DNA from: Rhodovulum imhoffii
Lineage (GTDB): Bacteria > Pseudomonadota > Alphaproteobacteria > Rhodobacterales > Rhodobacteraceae
Assembly: GCF_003046545.1 (NCBI RefSeq)
Contig: NZ_QAAA01000017.1
Location: 1 to 46,827, forward strand
Length of the DNA: 46,827 nt
Reading direction: 5' to 3'
Shown here one piece after another: positions 7,623 to 15,406 of this stretch. Below the pieces are notes generated by a model, which had not been told where the DNA came from, made no database searches, and saw only the letters and a program-made list of their open reading frames with translations. Made by a program: the position numbers and the translations under genes. Each line of letters starts with the position of its first letter. The first letter of the stretch is position 1.

Positions 7623-8762
7623 TCAGGCCACCCGAAGCCCCTGTACCCAGGTCCCTCGCACAACGGGCGTACCATCGACCCGCGTCACGCGGATCACATC
7701 GGCGCGCGCGCCGGTCTCCAGCCGCCCGCGATCCGGCAGGTTCACCGCATCCGCCGGCGTGCGGGTGACCGTCGCGATGCCGCGGGCCATGTCGTCCCAC
7801 AGATCCCCCAGCATCACCGCCGCCATCAATAAAGACGAGGGCACGTAATCCGAAGACACGATATCCAGCACCCCCGCCTGCGCCAGATCGCTGGCCGCCA
7901 CGTTGCCGGAATGGGATCCGCCCCGGATCAGGTTCGGCGCCCCCATCATCACCGCAATGTCGCTTGCATGGCAAGCGCGGGCCGCTTCATGCGTCGTGGG
8001 AAATTCCGCCAGCCGGATCCCCAGCGCAGCCGAGGCCTGCACATGCGCGGAGGTGGTATCGTCATGGCTGGCCAGCACCGCGCCATAGCGGGCGGCCTCG
8101 GCCACGGCCGCGCGCTCATGGGCATCGCCGAACTGGTCGCGAAGCTCGCGCAAGACGGCGACGTGTTCGATGAACTGGGCTTGCGTGGCATGGTTCTTGC
8201 CCATGAAGTAATCGCGGTACTTGGTGATATTGCGGAACTGCCGCTGCCCTGGCGTGTGATCCATCAGGCTGACGATCCCCACCCGGTCTTCGGGACCGAA
8301 GGCGGCCATTTCCTCGCGCAAAGTCTGGGAGCAGATCTCCGCCCGGAGGTGCAGATAATGACTGATCCGCAGCGCGCCCCTTTCGCGAAGGCTCAGCATC
8401 TCGCTGGCCAGTTGACGCGCATACATCGCATAACGCCCCGCGCCCGTCGGGATGGAGCCCACCCGCATCGCATCGAACACGGTGGTGATACCTACCCCCG
8501 CCAGCTCTGCGTCATGGGCGATGATGGCACTGGCATGGGGCCAGTCCACCTTTGGGCGGGGTTGGATGTGCCGTTCAAGGTTATCCGTGTGCAGTTCGAT
8601 CAGGCCGGGCAGGACCATGTCGCCATCACAGTCGATGGCCCCTTTAGGGACCGATTTCCCCGTGCTTATGCCCGCGATATGCCCGTCGCGCAAAACCATC
8701 GCGCCGGTTACGGTTTCGTCGGGCAATACGAGTGTCGCATTTGCCAGGATGGTTTCGCTCAT
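7623..8762 (-). CDS. phnM: Alpha-D-ribose 1-methylphosphonate 5-triphosphate diphosphatase
   Basis: The 379-residue amidohydrolase-superfamily protein has LPGLIELHTDNLERH (metal-binding histidines), IAHDAELAG, LMDHTPGQRQF, LASHDDTT, EFPTTHEAA, GAPNLIRGGSHSGN and SSDYVPSS, the full PhnM motif set. It removes pyrophosphate from the PhnGHI product before C-P bond cleavage by PhnJ. It is the canonical PhnM of this locus; a second, more divergent copy is at 15407-16588. It is separated from phnN by an oppositely oriented DUF1045 gene. Confidence 0.95.
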   Translation of the reverse strand: MSETILANATLVLPDETVTGAMVLRDGHIAGISTGKSVPKGAIDCDGDMVLPGLIELHTDNLERHIQPRPKVDWPHASAIIAHDAELAGVGITTVFDAMRVGSIPTGAGRYAMYARQLASEMLSLRERGALRISHYLHLRAEICSQTLREEMAAFGPEDRVGIVSLMDHTPGQRQFRNITKYRDYFMGKNHATQAQFIEHVAVLRELRDQFGDAHERAAVAEAARYGAVLASHDDTTSAHVQASAALGIRLAEFPTTHEAARACHASDIAVMMGAPNLIRGGSHSGNVAASDLAQAGVLDIVSSDYVPSSLLMAAVMLGDLWDDMARGIATVTRTPADAVNLPDRGRLETGARADVIRVTRVDGTPVVRGTWVQGLRVA

Positions 8763-8801
8763 TCAGCGTCTCCTTGATACGAGGAGCGGTTTACGGCAGG
8801 A

Positions 8802-8819
8802 CTGTCACAAACTTGTCGT
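8802..8819 (+). promoter_or_regulatory. Candidate Pho box
   Basis: CTGTCAC at 8802-8808, four bases, then TTGTCGT at 8813-8819, gives two half-sites with 11-bp periodicity. This is the layout of the PhoB binding box (CTGTCAT repeats). It sits in the 80-bp divergent region between phnM and the DUF1045 gene. Phosphate-starvation control is expected for C-P lyase genes. Confidence 0.5.
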
Positions 8820-8842
8820 GCGCGCCGGTTAGGGAGCAGCCC

Positions 8843-9532
8843 ATGGAAGGCTACAAGCGTTACGCGATCTATTACACGCCAGAGCCGGGGCCGCTGGCGC
8901 AATTCGGTGCAAGCTGGCTGGGCTGGGACGCCAAGGCCGCCCGGCAGATCGCACACCCAAAAGTACCCGGCCTGCCCCGCCCGGTTTCCCGACTGACGGA
9001 CACACCCCGGAAATACGGATTTCACGCCACGGTCAAGCCCCCCTTCCGTCTGGTGGAGGGCAGCGATATCAGCGTTTTGCACGAGGCGGTGATCGCTCTG
9101 GCCGGGCAGTTGCGCCCGGTGCTCGTGGAAGGGCTGGCGCTGTCGCGCCTGGGCGGTTTTCTCGCGCTGACACCACGCGGAGACATATCGGCGCTGAGCG
9201 CGATGGCCGGCAGCGTGGTCGAGGCGCTGGACGGGTTCCGGGCCCCTCCGACGCAGGCCGAGCTTGCCCGCCGCAACCCCGACCGGCTGAGCGCAACCCA
9301 GGCCCGGCTTCTGACACGCTGGGGCTACCCCTATGTCATGGAGGAATACCGCTTTCACATGACGCTTACCGGAAAACTGCCCGAGGCAGAGGCCGAAAGC
9401 GTGCGTGCAATATTGGCCCCGCGCCTTGCAACGCTGCTTGAGGCACCGCTGCGCATCCGCAGCCTGTGCCTGTTCGGAGAGGCCAGGGACGGGTGTTTCC
9501 ACAATCTTCATCGCTATACCCTCACCGGCTGA
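8843..9532 (+). CDS. DUF1045 phosphonate-associated 2H phosphoesterase-like protein
   Basis: The 229-residue product carries two H-x-T motifs, HAT at 61-63 (YGFHATVKPP) and HMT at 172-174 (YRFHMTLTG). These define the 2H phosphoesterase fold, whose members open cyclic phosphates. DUF1045 genes are regular companions of C-P lyase clusters. No phnP is seen here, so this protein may open 5-phosphoribosyl 1,2-cyclic phosphate, the PhnP step; that is inference. It is encoded opposite to its neighbours, and its 3' end overlaps phnN by 19 bases. The start at 8843 is preceded by AGGGAG. Confidence 0.85.
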   Translation: MEGYKRYAIYYTPEPGPLAQFGASWLGWDAKAARQIAHPKVPGLPRPVSRLTDTPRKYGFHATVKPPFRLVEGSDISVLHEAVIALAGQLRPVLVEGLALSRLGGFLALTPRGDISALSAMAGSVVEALDGFRAPPTQAELARRNPDRLSATQARLLTRWGYPYVMEEYRFHMTLTGKLPEAEAESVRAILAPRLATLLEAPLRIRSLCLFGEARDGCFHNLHRYTLTG

Positions 9533-10056
9533 AGCGCGGCGACAAGCTGCGCGACAGCCCGATCCAGAGGGCCGTCATTGGAGATTTCGCGCACGTTCAG
9601 GCCCAAGGGCAAATCGTGGCCGGCACGGGCAAGCCGCGCCACGATGTCCGCGCGGCTTTCGCGGCCGCGGGCGGCAAGGCGGGCGGCCAGCGTTTCAGGC
9701 CGGGCGGTGACATTCAGCACCGACAACCCCGGATAGCGCGCCTGAGCCGCCGCCAGTATCGCGCGGGAGCCGTTGAACAGCACGTCGCGCCCTTCGGCCA
9801 GAACCGTGTCGATTTGCGCCGGGATGCCGTAATACAGCCCATGCGCCTGCCAGTGCAGCGCAAAGGCCCCGGCCGCGCGGCGGGTATGGAACTCGTCCTC
9901 GGTCACGCTCTCGAAAGGTTCCCCCCCGGCCTCGGCGGGTCGGGTGATGACTCGCCGTGCAAGGTGAAGGGCCGGCAGGCTTTTCGCAGCCTCGGCCATC
10001 AAAGTATCCTTCCCCACGCCCGATGGCCCCACGATGGCAAACACCCGCCCCATCAT
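9514..10056 (-). CDS. phnN: Ribose 1,5-bisphosphate phosphokinase
   Basis: The 180-residue guanylate-kinase-like protein has a Walker A P-loop GPSGVGKDT at its N-terminus and ARRVITRPAEAGGEPFESV typical of PhnN. It phosphorylates ribose 1,5-bisphosphate to PRPP, the last step that returns the ribose unit to metabolism. The start overlaps the phnL stop (ATGA), and a second ATG directly follows, so the protein may begin one residue later. Its 3' end overlaps the DUF1045 gene in the opposite direction. Confidence 0.93.
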   Translation of the reverse strand: MMGRVFAIVGPSGVGKDTLMAEAAKSLPALHLARRVITRPAEAGGEPFESVTEDEFHTRRAAGAFALHWQAHGLYYGIPAQIDTVLAEGRDVLFNGSRAILAAAQARYPGLSVLNVTARPETLAARLAARGRESRADIVARLARAGHDLPLGLNVREISNDGPLDRAVAQLVAALQPVRV

Positions 10057-10733
10057 GCCGCCTTCGGGGCAAAGGCCGACACGTCCACCTGACGGTCGCA
10101 GACACGGTCCCGCGCGATTTCGTCGTGAAAGATGCCGACAATCGCCGCGCCACGCGTCTTTGCGCCCTCGATCAGGCCCAGAACGACCTCGCGGTTTCTC
10201 GCATCGAGACTGGCGGTTGGTTCGTCAAGCAACATCGCAGGGTAATCGTAGGCGAAACCGCGTGCAATGTTGACGCGCTGCTGCTCGCCCCCCGAAAAGG
10301 TCGTGGGGCTGAGCGCCCAGAGCCGCCGCGGAATGTTGAGCCCCGACAACAACGCCCTGGCGCGGGCGCGGGCTTCGTCCACGGGGCGACCGACCGCCAG
10401 CAGCGGCTCGGCCACCACGTCCAGTGTCGGGACACGGGGAACCACCCGCAGGAACTGGCTGACATAGCCCAGCGTGTGGCGGCGCAGCGCGATGATCTCG
10501 CGCGGCTCGGCCCGGGCGACATCCACGCCCCCGACCATGATACGCCCCGCCTGCGTCAGGTAGTTCCCGTAGATCATCCGCATCAGCGTGGACTTCCCCG
10601 CCCCCGAACTGCCCGTCAGAGCCACGCATTCGCCGGGGGCCACGCACAGTTCCGCTCCGGTCATTACCGGGATGACCGCACTGCCCTGATTATGCAGAAC
10701 GAAGTGCTTGGCAACGTTTTCGATCTCGATCAT
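10053..10733 (-). CDS. phnL: C-P lyase ATP-binding protein PhnL
   Basis: The 226-residue ABC-type ATPase has Walker [12 protein letters not shown]-loop YVSQFL, signature FSGGEQQRVNIARGF, Walker B MLLDEPTASLD and an H-loop FHDE. PhnL proteins belong to the C-P lyase complex region rather than to a membrane transporter. No permease is encoded next to it, in keeping with that. It is 12 bases downstream of phnK and overlaps phnN. Confidence 0.95.
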   Translation of the reverse strand: MIEIENVAKHFVLHNQGSAVIPVMTGAELCVAPGECVALTGSSGAGKSTLMRMIYGNYLTQAGRIMVGGVDVARAEPREIIALRRHTLGYVSQFLRVVPRVPTLDVVAEPLLAVGRPVDEARARARALLSGLNIPRRLWALSPTTFSGGEQQRVNIARGFAYDYPAMLLDEPTASLDARNREVVLGLIEGAKTRGAAIVGIFHDEIARDRVCDRQVDVSAFAPKAA

Positions 10734-10745
10734 GTCCGCTTCTCC

Positions 10746-11516
10746 TCAGACCTGCAAAACGGAGCTGACAAGCAACTGCGTGTAGGCGTGCTGGGGGTCG
10801 TCCAGCACCTGGTCGGTCAGACCGGTTTCCACCACATGGCCTGATTTCATCACCATAAGCCGGTCCGCCAACAGGCGCACCACCGCGAGATCGTGGGTCA
10901 CGATGATCGCAGACAGGCCCATTTCCCGCACCAGGCCGCGCAACAGATCCAGCAGGCGCGCCTGTACCGAAACATCCAGCCCTCCGGTAGGCTCATCCAT
11001 GAAGACAAGGCGCGGGCCGGTCACAAGGTTGCGCGCAATCTGAAGCCGCTGCTGCATGCCCCCGGAAAACGCGTCAGGACGGTCATCCACCCGGTCCTCG
11101 GGGATCTCGACCCTGCCAAGCCAGTCGATCGCCTGGGCGCGGATGTCCCCGTAGTGGCGCGCCCCCACGGCCATCAGCCGTTCCCCGACATTGCCCCCGG
11201 CACTGACGCCCATGCGCAGCCCGTCGCGGGCGTGCTGATGGACAAAGGCCCAATCCGTCCGGGCCAGCATGCGGCGTTCGGGTTCGGACATGGTCACGAT
11301 ATCCTTGAGGCCGTCTGTGCGGGTGTCGAACAGGACCTGTCCGCGGTCGGGCGCCAGATGCCCGGCAAGGCAGTTCAGCAACGTCGACTTTCCCGACCCG
11401 CTTTCGCCGACAATGCCCATCACCTCGCCCGGATACAGGTCAAAGCCGACATCGGTACAACCGATCCGCCCCCCATAGAATTTGGCGATATCCTTGACTT
11501 TCAGAAGCGGGGTCAT
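10746..11516 (-). CDS. phnK: C-P lyase ATP-binding protein PhnK
   Basis: The 256-residue ABC ATPase has Walker A GESGSGKSTLLN, a long insertion with VHQHARDGLRMGVSAGGN characteristic of PhnK, signature FSGGMQQRLQIARNL, Walker B VFMDEPTGGLD and H-loop VTHDL. PhnK docks on the PhnGHIJ core complex. The start at 11516 overlaps the phnJ stop (ATGA), which settles it against an upstream in-frame start at 11600. Confidence 0.95.
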   Translation of the reverse strand: MTPLLKVKDIAKFYGGRIGCTDVGFDLYPGEVMGIVGESGSGKSTLLNCLAGHLAPDRGQVLFDTRTDGLKDIVTMSEPERRMLARTDWAFVHQHARDGLRMGVSAGGNVGERLMAVGARHYGDIRAQAIDWLGRVEIPEDRVDDRPDAFSGGMQQRLQIARNLVTGPRLVFMDEPTGGLDVSVQARLLDLLRGLVREMGLSAIIVTHDLAVVRLLADRLMVMKSGHVVETGLTDQVLDDPQHAYTQLLVSSVLQV

Positions 11517-12409
11517 GCCGCGTCCTCCGTTCCGGGGGCGCCCAGGCGGCCCACATGGCCCCCGTCCCGGCGGGTGGTACAGAAATCGGTATCGGAACAA
11601 ACGAACATCCGGCCTCCCGCATCATCCACGATCACCTCGTCGAGATAACTGTTCTGCGCCCCGCACAGATCACAGGCATGATCGGCCTTCGATGGCTCGA
11701 AGGGATAATCCTCGAAATCGAGGCTGACCACACGGGTATAGGGCGGCACCGCATAGATGCGCTGCTCCCGCCCGGCGCCGAAAAGCTGGATAGCGGCCAT
11801 CTCCATCTTCGGGTTGTCGAATTTTGGGATCGGAGACGGATCCATGACATAACGTCCCTCTACCTTTACCGGGTAGGCATAGGCGGTGGCGATGTTGCCG
11901 TGGCGGGCGATGTCTTCGTACAACTTGACGTGCATCAGGCCGTATTCCTCCAGCGCGTGCATCTTGCGGGTTTCGGTTTCGCGCGGCTCCAGAAAGCGCA
12001 GCGGCTCCGGGATCGGGACCTGGTAGACGAGGATCTGATCCTCGGTCAGTTCCGTTTCCGGGATACGGTGACGTGTCTGGATCACGGTGGCCTCGGCGGT
12101 TCGCTCGGTCGTATCCACCCCGGCGGTCCGTTCGAAGAATTTGCGGATGGAAACCGCATTGGTAGTGTCGTCCGCGCCCTGGTCGATGACCTTCATCCTG
12201 TCCTCGGGTGTCAGAACGGCGGCCGAGACCTGCACCCCCCCGGTGCCCCAGCCATAGGGCATGGGCATTTCCCGGCTGGCGAAGGGCACCTGGTATCCGG
12301 GGATGGCCAGCCCCTTCAGCAGCGCCCTGCGGATCATGCGCTTGGTCTGCTCATCGAGATAGGCAAAGTTGTAATGGGTGTCGGTCATGGCCTGGTTCTT
12401 GTCGGTCAT
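11513..12409 (-). CDS. phnJ: Alpha-D-ribose 1-methylphosphonate 5-phosphate C-P lyase
   Basis: The 298-residue radical-SAM C-P lyase cleaves the carbon-phosphorus bond. The four cysteines C246, C249, C271 and C277 follow the PhnJ spacing CX2CX21CX5C. G38 in AIPGYQVPF aligns with the glycyl-radical residue of the E. coli enzyme. ADDTTNAVSIR, VIQTRHRIPET and IPEPLRFLEPRETETR are near identical to that enzyme as I recall it. The start overlaps the end of phnI (ATGA); a second in-frame ATG seven codons on is possible. Confidence 0.98.
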   Translation of the reverse strand: MTDKNQAMTDTHYNFAYLDEQTKRMIRRALLKGLAIPGYQVPFASREMPMPYGWGTGGVQVSAAVLTPEDRMKVIDQGADDTTNAVSIRKFFERTAGVDTTERTAEATVIQTRHRIPETELTEDQILVYQVPIPEPLRFLEPRETETRKMHALEEYGLMHVKLYEDIARHGNIATAYAYPVKVEGRYVMDPSPIPKFDNPKMEMAAIQLFGAGREQRIYAVPPYTRVVSLDFEDYPFEPSKADHACDLCGAQNSYLDEVIVDDAGGRMFVCSDTDFCTTRRDGGHVGRLGAPGTEDAA

Positions 12410-13494
12410 TCTGCGGCCTCCTGCGCTTGTGCAGCTTGCGCCTCGGCGCGGATGCGACGGATGAGTTCCAGTTCCGACTGGAAATCGACGTAGTGAGGCA
12501 GCTTGATATGTTCGAGAAACCCGCTGGCCTGGATGTTATCGGCGTGGCTGAGTACGAATTCCGCGTCCTGCGCAGGTGCCCCGACATTGTCCTCGCCCAG
12601 TTCTTTCCAGCGCAGGGCACGATCGACAAGCGCCATGGAAATGGCCTTGCGCTCACTCTGGCCGAAGACCAGTCCGTAGCCACGGGTGAATTGTGGCGGC
12701 TCCGTTTTTGACCCGGTAAACTGGTTGACGCTTTCGCACTCGGTCAGGGTGATTTCCCCGATCCCGACGGCAAATCCCAGTTCGGGGACGTCCATCTCCA
12801 CCGGGACGGTGCCGATGCGCAACTCCCCCACGAAGGGGTGGTTGCGGGCATAGCCCCGTTGCGTGGAATAGGCCATCCCCAGCACGAAGCCTTCATCCCC
12901 GCGTGTCAGGGACTGCAACCGAAGCGCACGATTGGCCGGAAACTCCATCGGCTCCCGCGTCAGGTCCGGGGGGGTGGTGTCGCTGGCGGGTTCGGGCTGG
13001 ATCAGGCCATCGCGGTTCAGATAATCCGTCACGCGCGGCGTCGGCTCCCCCTGGGCCGGGGCCTGCGGGGCCGTGGGCGTTTCCCCCTCTGCGGCCAGTT
13101 TGAAGTCCAGCAGGCGGTGGGTATAGTCAAAGGTCGGGCCCAGAACCTGCCCCCCCGGGACATCCTTGAACGTGGCCGAAATGCGCCGGTCACAGGCCAT
13201 TTCCCCCGTATCCACCGGGGTCGAAACCCCCAGCCGGGGCAGCGTGGTGCGGTAGGCACGGATCAGGAAGATCGCTTCGATCAGATCGCCTCGCGCCTGC
13301 TTGATCGCCAACGCGGCAAGATCGGGATCAAAAAGCGACCCTTCCGCCATGACCCTGTTCACGGCCAGTGCAAGCTGTTCGCGGATTTGCGGGACGGTCA
13401 GTTCCGCGATGTCGGGGCTGCCCCGGCGTTCCTCGGCCAGCCAGGCATGGGCGTTGTCGATGGCGCGTTCGCCCCCTTTGACGGCTACATACAT
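12406..13494 (-). CDS. phnI: Alpha-D-ribose 1-methylphosphonate 5-triphosphate synthase subunit PhnI
   Basis: The 362-residue PhnI transfers the phosphonate to the C1 of ribose from ATP with PhnG, PhnH and PhnL. It has MYVAVKGGERAIDNAH at the start, LRIGTVPVEMDVPELG, GEITLTECESVNQF, FTRGYGLVFGQSERKAISMA and a C-terminal SGFLEHIKLPHYVDFQSELE, all familiar from PhnI. The region around residues 140-180 is a proline-rich, low-complexity linker. The start overlaps the phnH stop by one base. Confidence 0.97.
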   Translation of the reverse strand: MYVAVKGGERAIDNAHAWLAEERRGSPDIAELTVPQIREQLALAVNRVMAEGSLFDPDLAALAIKQARGDLIEAIFLIRAYRTTLPRLGVSTPVDTGEMACDRRISATFKDVPGGQVLGPTFDYTHRLLDFKLAAEGETPTAPQAPAQGEPTPRVTDYLNRDGLIQPEPASDTTPPDLTREPMEFPANRALRLQSLTRGDEGFVLGMAYSTQRGYARNHPFVGELRIGTVPVEMDVPELGFAVGIGEITLTECESVNQFTGSKTEPPQFTRGYGLVFGQSERKAISMALVDRALRWKELGEDNVGAPAQDAEFVLSHADNIQASGFLEHIKLPHYVDFQSELELIRRIRAEAQAAQAQEAAE

Positions 13495-14063
13495 CAGGCG
13501 GCCTCCACCTTCGTGGTGCGGGGCAGCGCGGCAAGCCGCGCCCCGGCGGTGAAATAAAAATCCAGCCCCCGCGGAAAAAGCGCCGCGTTCCTGCGAAACG
13601 GCTCCAGCTCCGGCAAGGACAGCATCCGGGCGGTTTCAATCCCCGGCCCGGTCAGCCGCGCCCCGGAGGCAGCCAGCGTCGCGACCTCCACGATCAGCGT
13701 CGCAGACCGGTCTGGGTATTCGGGGGTGCCTTTGCGGTAAGGTTCAAGCGGCAGGAGTTCCGTCCAGGTCCCAACCGCAAAGGCGGCTTCCTCACGCGGG
13801 GCAATCGGCACGCCGGTGTGGAAGATCAGCCACGCCCGAAGCTCAGGGGTGTCATGAGCCCCGGCCAGGAATACCGGCGTCCCCGGATCGGCCAGGGTCA
13901 GCAACAATGACCCCGCCGCAGGCGAAAGCGGTGCGGGCGGCATGGCGCCGGAAATATCGTAAACACGGCCCGGACGCGCCATCGCGCTCAGCGCGGCACG
14001 AAACGCGCGGGCCGATTGCACCGGCACATCGCTGAAACCACCGTCAAGGATTTGGGAGGCCAT
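13494..14063 (-). CDS. phnH: C-P lyase subunit PhnH
   Basis: The 189-residue product has the PhnH signature near its N-terminus, FRAALSAMARPGRVYD, followed by LLLTLADPGTPV and FHTG. It lies between phnG and phnI. PhnH is a core subunit of the PhnGHIJ complex. The start at 14063 is the first ATG in the gene-length frame; the upstream extension of the frame runs through phnG and is spurious. The phnG stop lies 2 bases upstream. Confidence 0.95.
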   Translation of the reverse strand: MASQILDGGFSDVPVQSARAFRAALSAMARPGRVYDISGAMPPAPLSPAAGSLLLTLADPGTPVFLAGAHDTPELRAWLIFHTGVPIAPREEAAFAVGTWTELLPLEPYRKGTPEYPDRSATLIVEVATLAASGARLTGPGIETARMLSLPELEPFRRNAALFPRGLDFYFTAGARLAALPRTTKVEAA

Positions 14064-14065
14064 TG

Positions 14066-14509
14066 TCAGTCCTCCCCGCGAACCATGGTGAAGAAATCGA
14101 CCCTGGTGGCCGCCGCACGTTCGGCACGGGCAGAACGGGCGGCCCGGTGACTCTCGGCCAGCGGTTCCAACACCGCTTCCCGCAAGGCATCGGCGCGGGC
14201 GGTCTGCATCAGGGCATCGATCAGGGCGGCGATGCGGGCCTTGGCCTTGTCGCGACCCTGGACATAGGCATGCCCCACCTCGCCGCTTTCCAGACGCAGG
14301 GCGCAGCGTGTCACCGTCATTTCCCCGACGTTGAAGGGGGCGCCGGTCCCCCCCATGCGGCCGCGTATCATCACACCGCCGGTTTCCGGGGGGCGCAGCC
14401 ATTCGAATCCGGGTGGCGCCTTCTGGGTTTCCCACAGCGCGGTCAGCGCCGGCGCGGGGGCTTTTGCAAGAAGGCTCATCCAGCCTTTTCGGGTTGTCAG
14501 GTTTTCCAT
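14066..14509 (-). CDS. phnG: C-P lyase subunit PhnG
   Basis: The 147-residue product starts MENLTTRKGWMSLLAKAP. It carries VGEMTVTRCALRLESGEVGHAYVQGRDKAKARIAALIDALMQ in pieces that match PhnG. It is the first gene of the phnGHIJKLN operon and faces phnF across a 102-base region that holds an inverted repeat. PhnG works with PhnH and PhnI in forming the ribosyl phosphonate. Confidence 0.95.
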   Translation of the reverse strand: MENLTTRKGWMSLLAKAPAPALTALWETQKAPPGFEWLRPPETGGVMIRGRMGGTGAPFNVGEMTVTRCALRLESGEVGHAYVQGRDKAKARIAALIDALMQTARADALREAVLEPLAESHRAARSARAERAAATRVDFFTMVRGED

Positions 14510-14526
14510 TTGGACAGCTTGCCGAT

Positions 14527-14554
14527 TTGTCTATGTTAATATACAACTAGACAA
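14527..14554. promoter_or_regulatory. Inverted repeat, likely PhnF operator
   Basis: TTGTCTA at 14527-14533 and its exact inverse TAGACAA at 14548-14554 are separated by 14 AT-rich bases that include TTAATATA. The site lies centrally between divergent phnG and phnF. GntR-type PhnF repressors bind inverted repeats in such regions, so this is the best operator candidate for control of both directions. Confidence 0.55.
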
Positions 14555-14611
14555 GTCATACCCGGATATCCCCGAGTCGCACAAGACACCCTGATGTGAA
14601 GTTTTTCTGAC

Positions 14612-15322
14612 ATGCCCCGCACCGCGATCTGGAAATCCATCCTGGACACTCTGCGCGCCGAGATCGGCACGGGCCGGTATCGCGTGGGCGACAAGCTGCC
14701 CACCGAGGCCGAACTGTCCCGTCGTTTCGGCGTCAACCGCCATACCGTGCGCCGCGCCCTGGCCGGGATGGCGGAAAGCGGGCTGGTACACCCACGGCGC
14801 GGCGCAGGGGTTTTCGTGGCGGCACCCCCTACCGATTATCCACTGGGGCGGCGGGTCCGGTTCCACCAGAATCTGCGGGCGGCAGGCCAGACCCCGGACA
14901 AGACCATACTGCTGATCGAAACCCGCCTGCCCGACCGCGCGGAAACCACGGCCCTGCACCTGAGGGACGGCGCACAGGTCCACGCCTATGAAGGGATTTC
15001 CCTGGCCAATGGCACCCCGCTGGCCCTGTTTCGCAGCGTCTTCCCGGCAGCCCGCTTCCCAACCTTGCCGCAGGACCTGGAAGAAACCCCCTCGGTCACG
15101 GCTGCGTTGTCCCGCGGGGGCGTGGCCGATTACACGCGCGCGTCAAGCCGGCTGACGGCGAAACTCGCGACCGCGACCCAGGCCCTGCATCTGCGCATAC
15201 GTGAGGGCGCGCCCATCCTGCGGACCATCGGCATCAACGTCGATGAAACCGGCCAGCCTGTCGAATACGGCCACACCTGGTTCGCGGGAGACCGGATCAG
15301 CCTTACGATCGCCCCGGAATAG
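14612..15322 (+). CDS. phnF: Phosphonate metabolism GntR-family regulator PhnF
   Basis: The 236-residue regulator has an N-terminal GntR winged helix (GDKLPTEAELSRRFGVNRHTVRRAL, residues about 28-52) and a C-terminal UTRA/chorismate-lyase-type ligand domain. That domain includes YTRASSRLTA and EGAPILRTIGINVDETGQPVEY. It is divergent from phnG, next to an inverted repeat, and is followed by a second phnM-like gene. It is expected to repress the phn genes and respond to a phosphonate or phosphorylated intermediate. The ribosome-binding site is weak. Confidence 0.93.
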   Translation: MPRTAIWKSILDTLRAEIGTGRYRVGDKLPTEAELSRRFGVNRHTVRRALAGMAESGLVHPRRGAGVFVAAPPTDYPLGRRVRFHQNLRAAGQTPDKTILLIETRLPDRAETTALHLRDGAQVHAYEGISLANGTPLALFRSVFPAARFPTLPQDLEETPSVTAALSRGGVADYTRASSRLTAKLATATQALHLRIREGAPILRTIGINVDETGQPVEYGHTWFAGDRISLTIAPE

Positions 15323-15338
15323 TTTGAAGCCCGGAGGG

Positions 15339-15345
15339 CTGTCAC
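15339..15345 (+). promoter_or_regulatory. Possible Pho half-site
   Basis: CTGTCAC matches one PhoB half-site exactly, 62 bases before the second phnM-like gene. The sequence 11 bases further (GCGATAC) is a poor second half, so this is only a weak candidate. Confidence 0.2.
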
Positions 15346-15406
15346 ACTGGCGATACAGAAACGCAATACCCTTCGGGCAGTTTCCACGCCAACGGCGAGA
15401 GCCACC

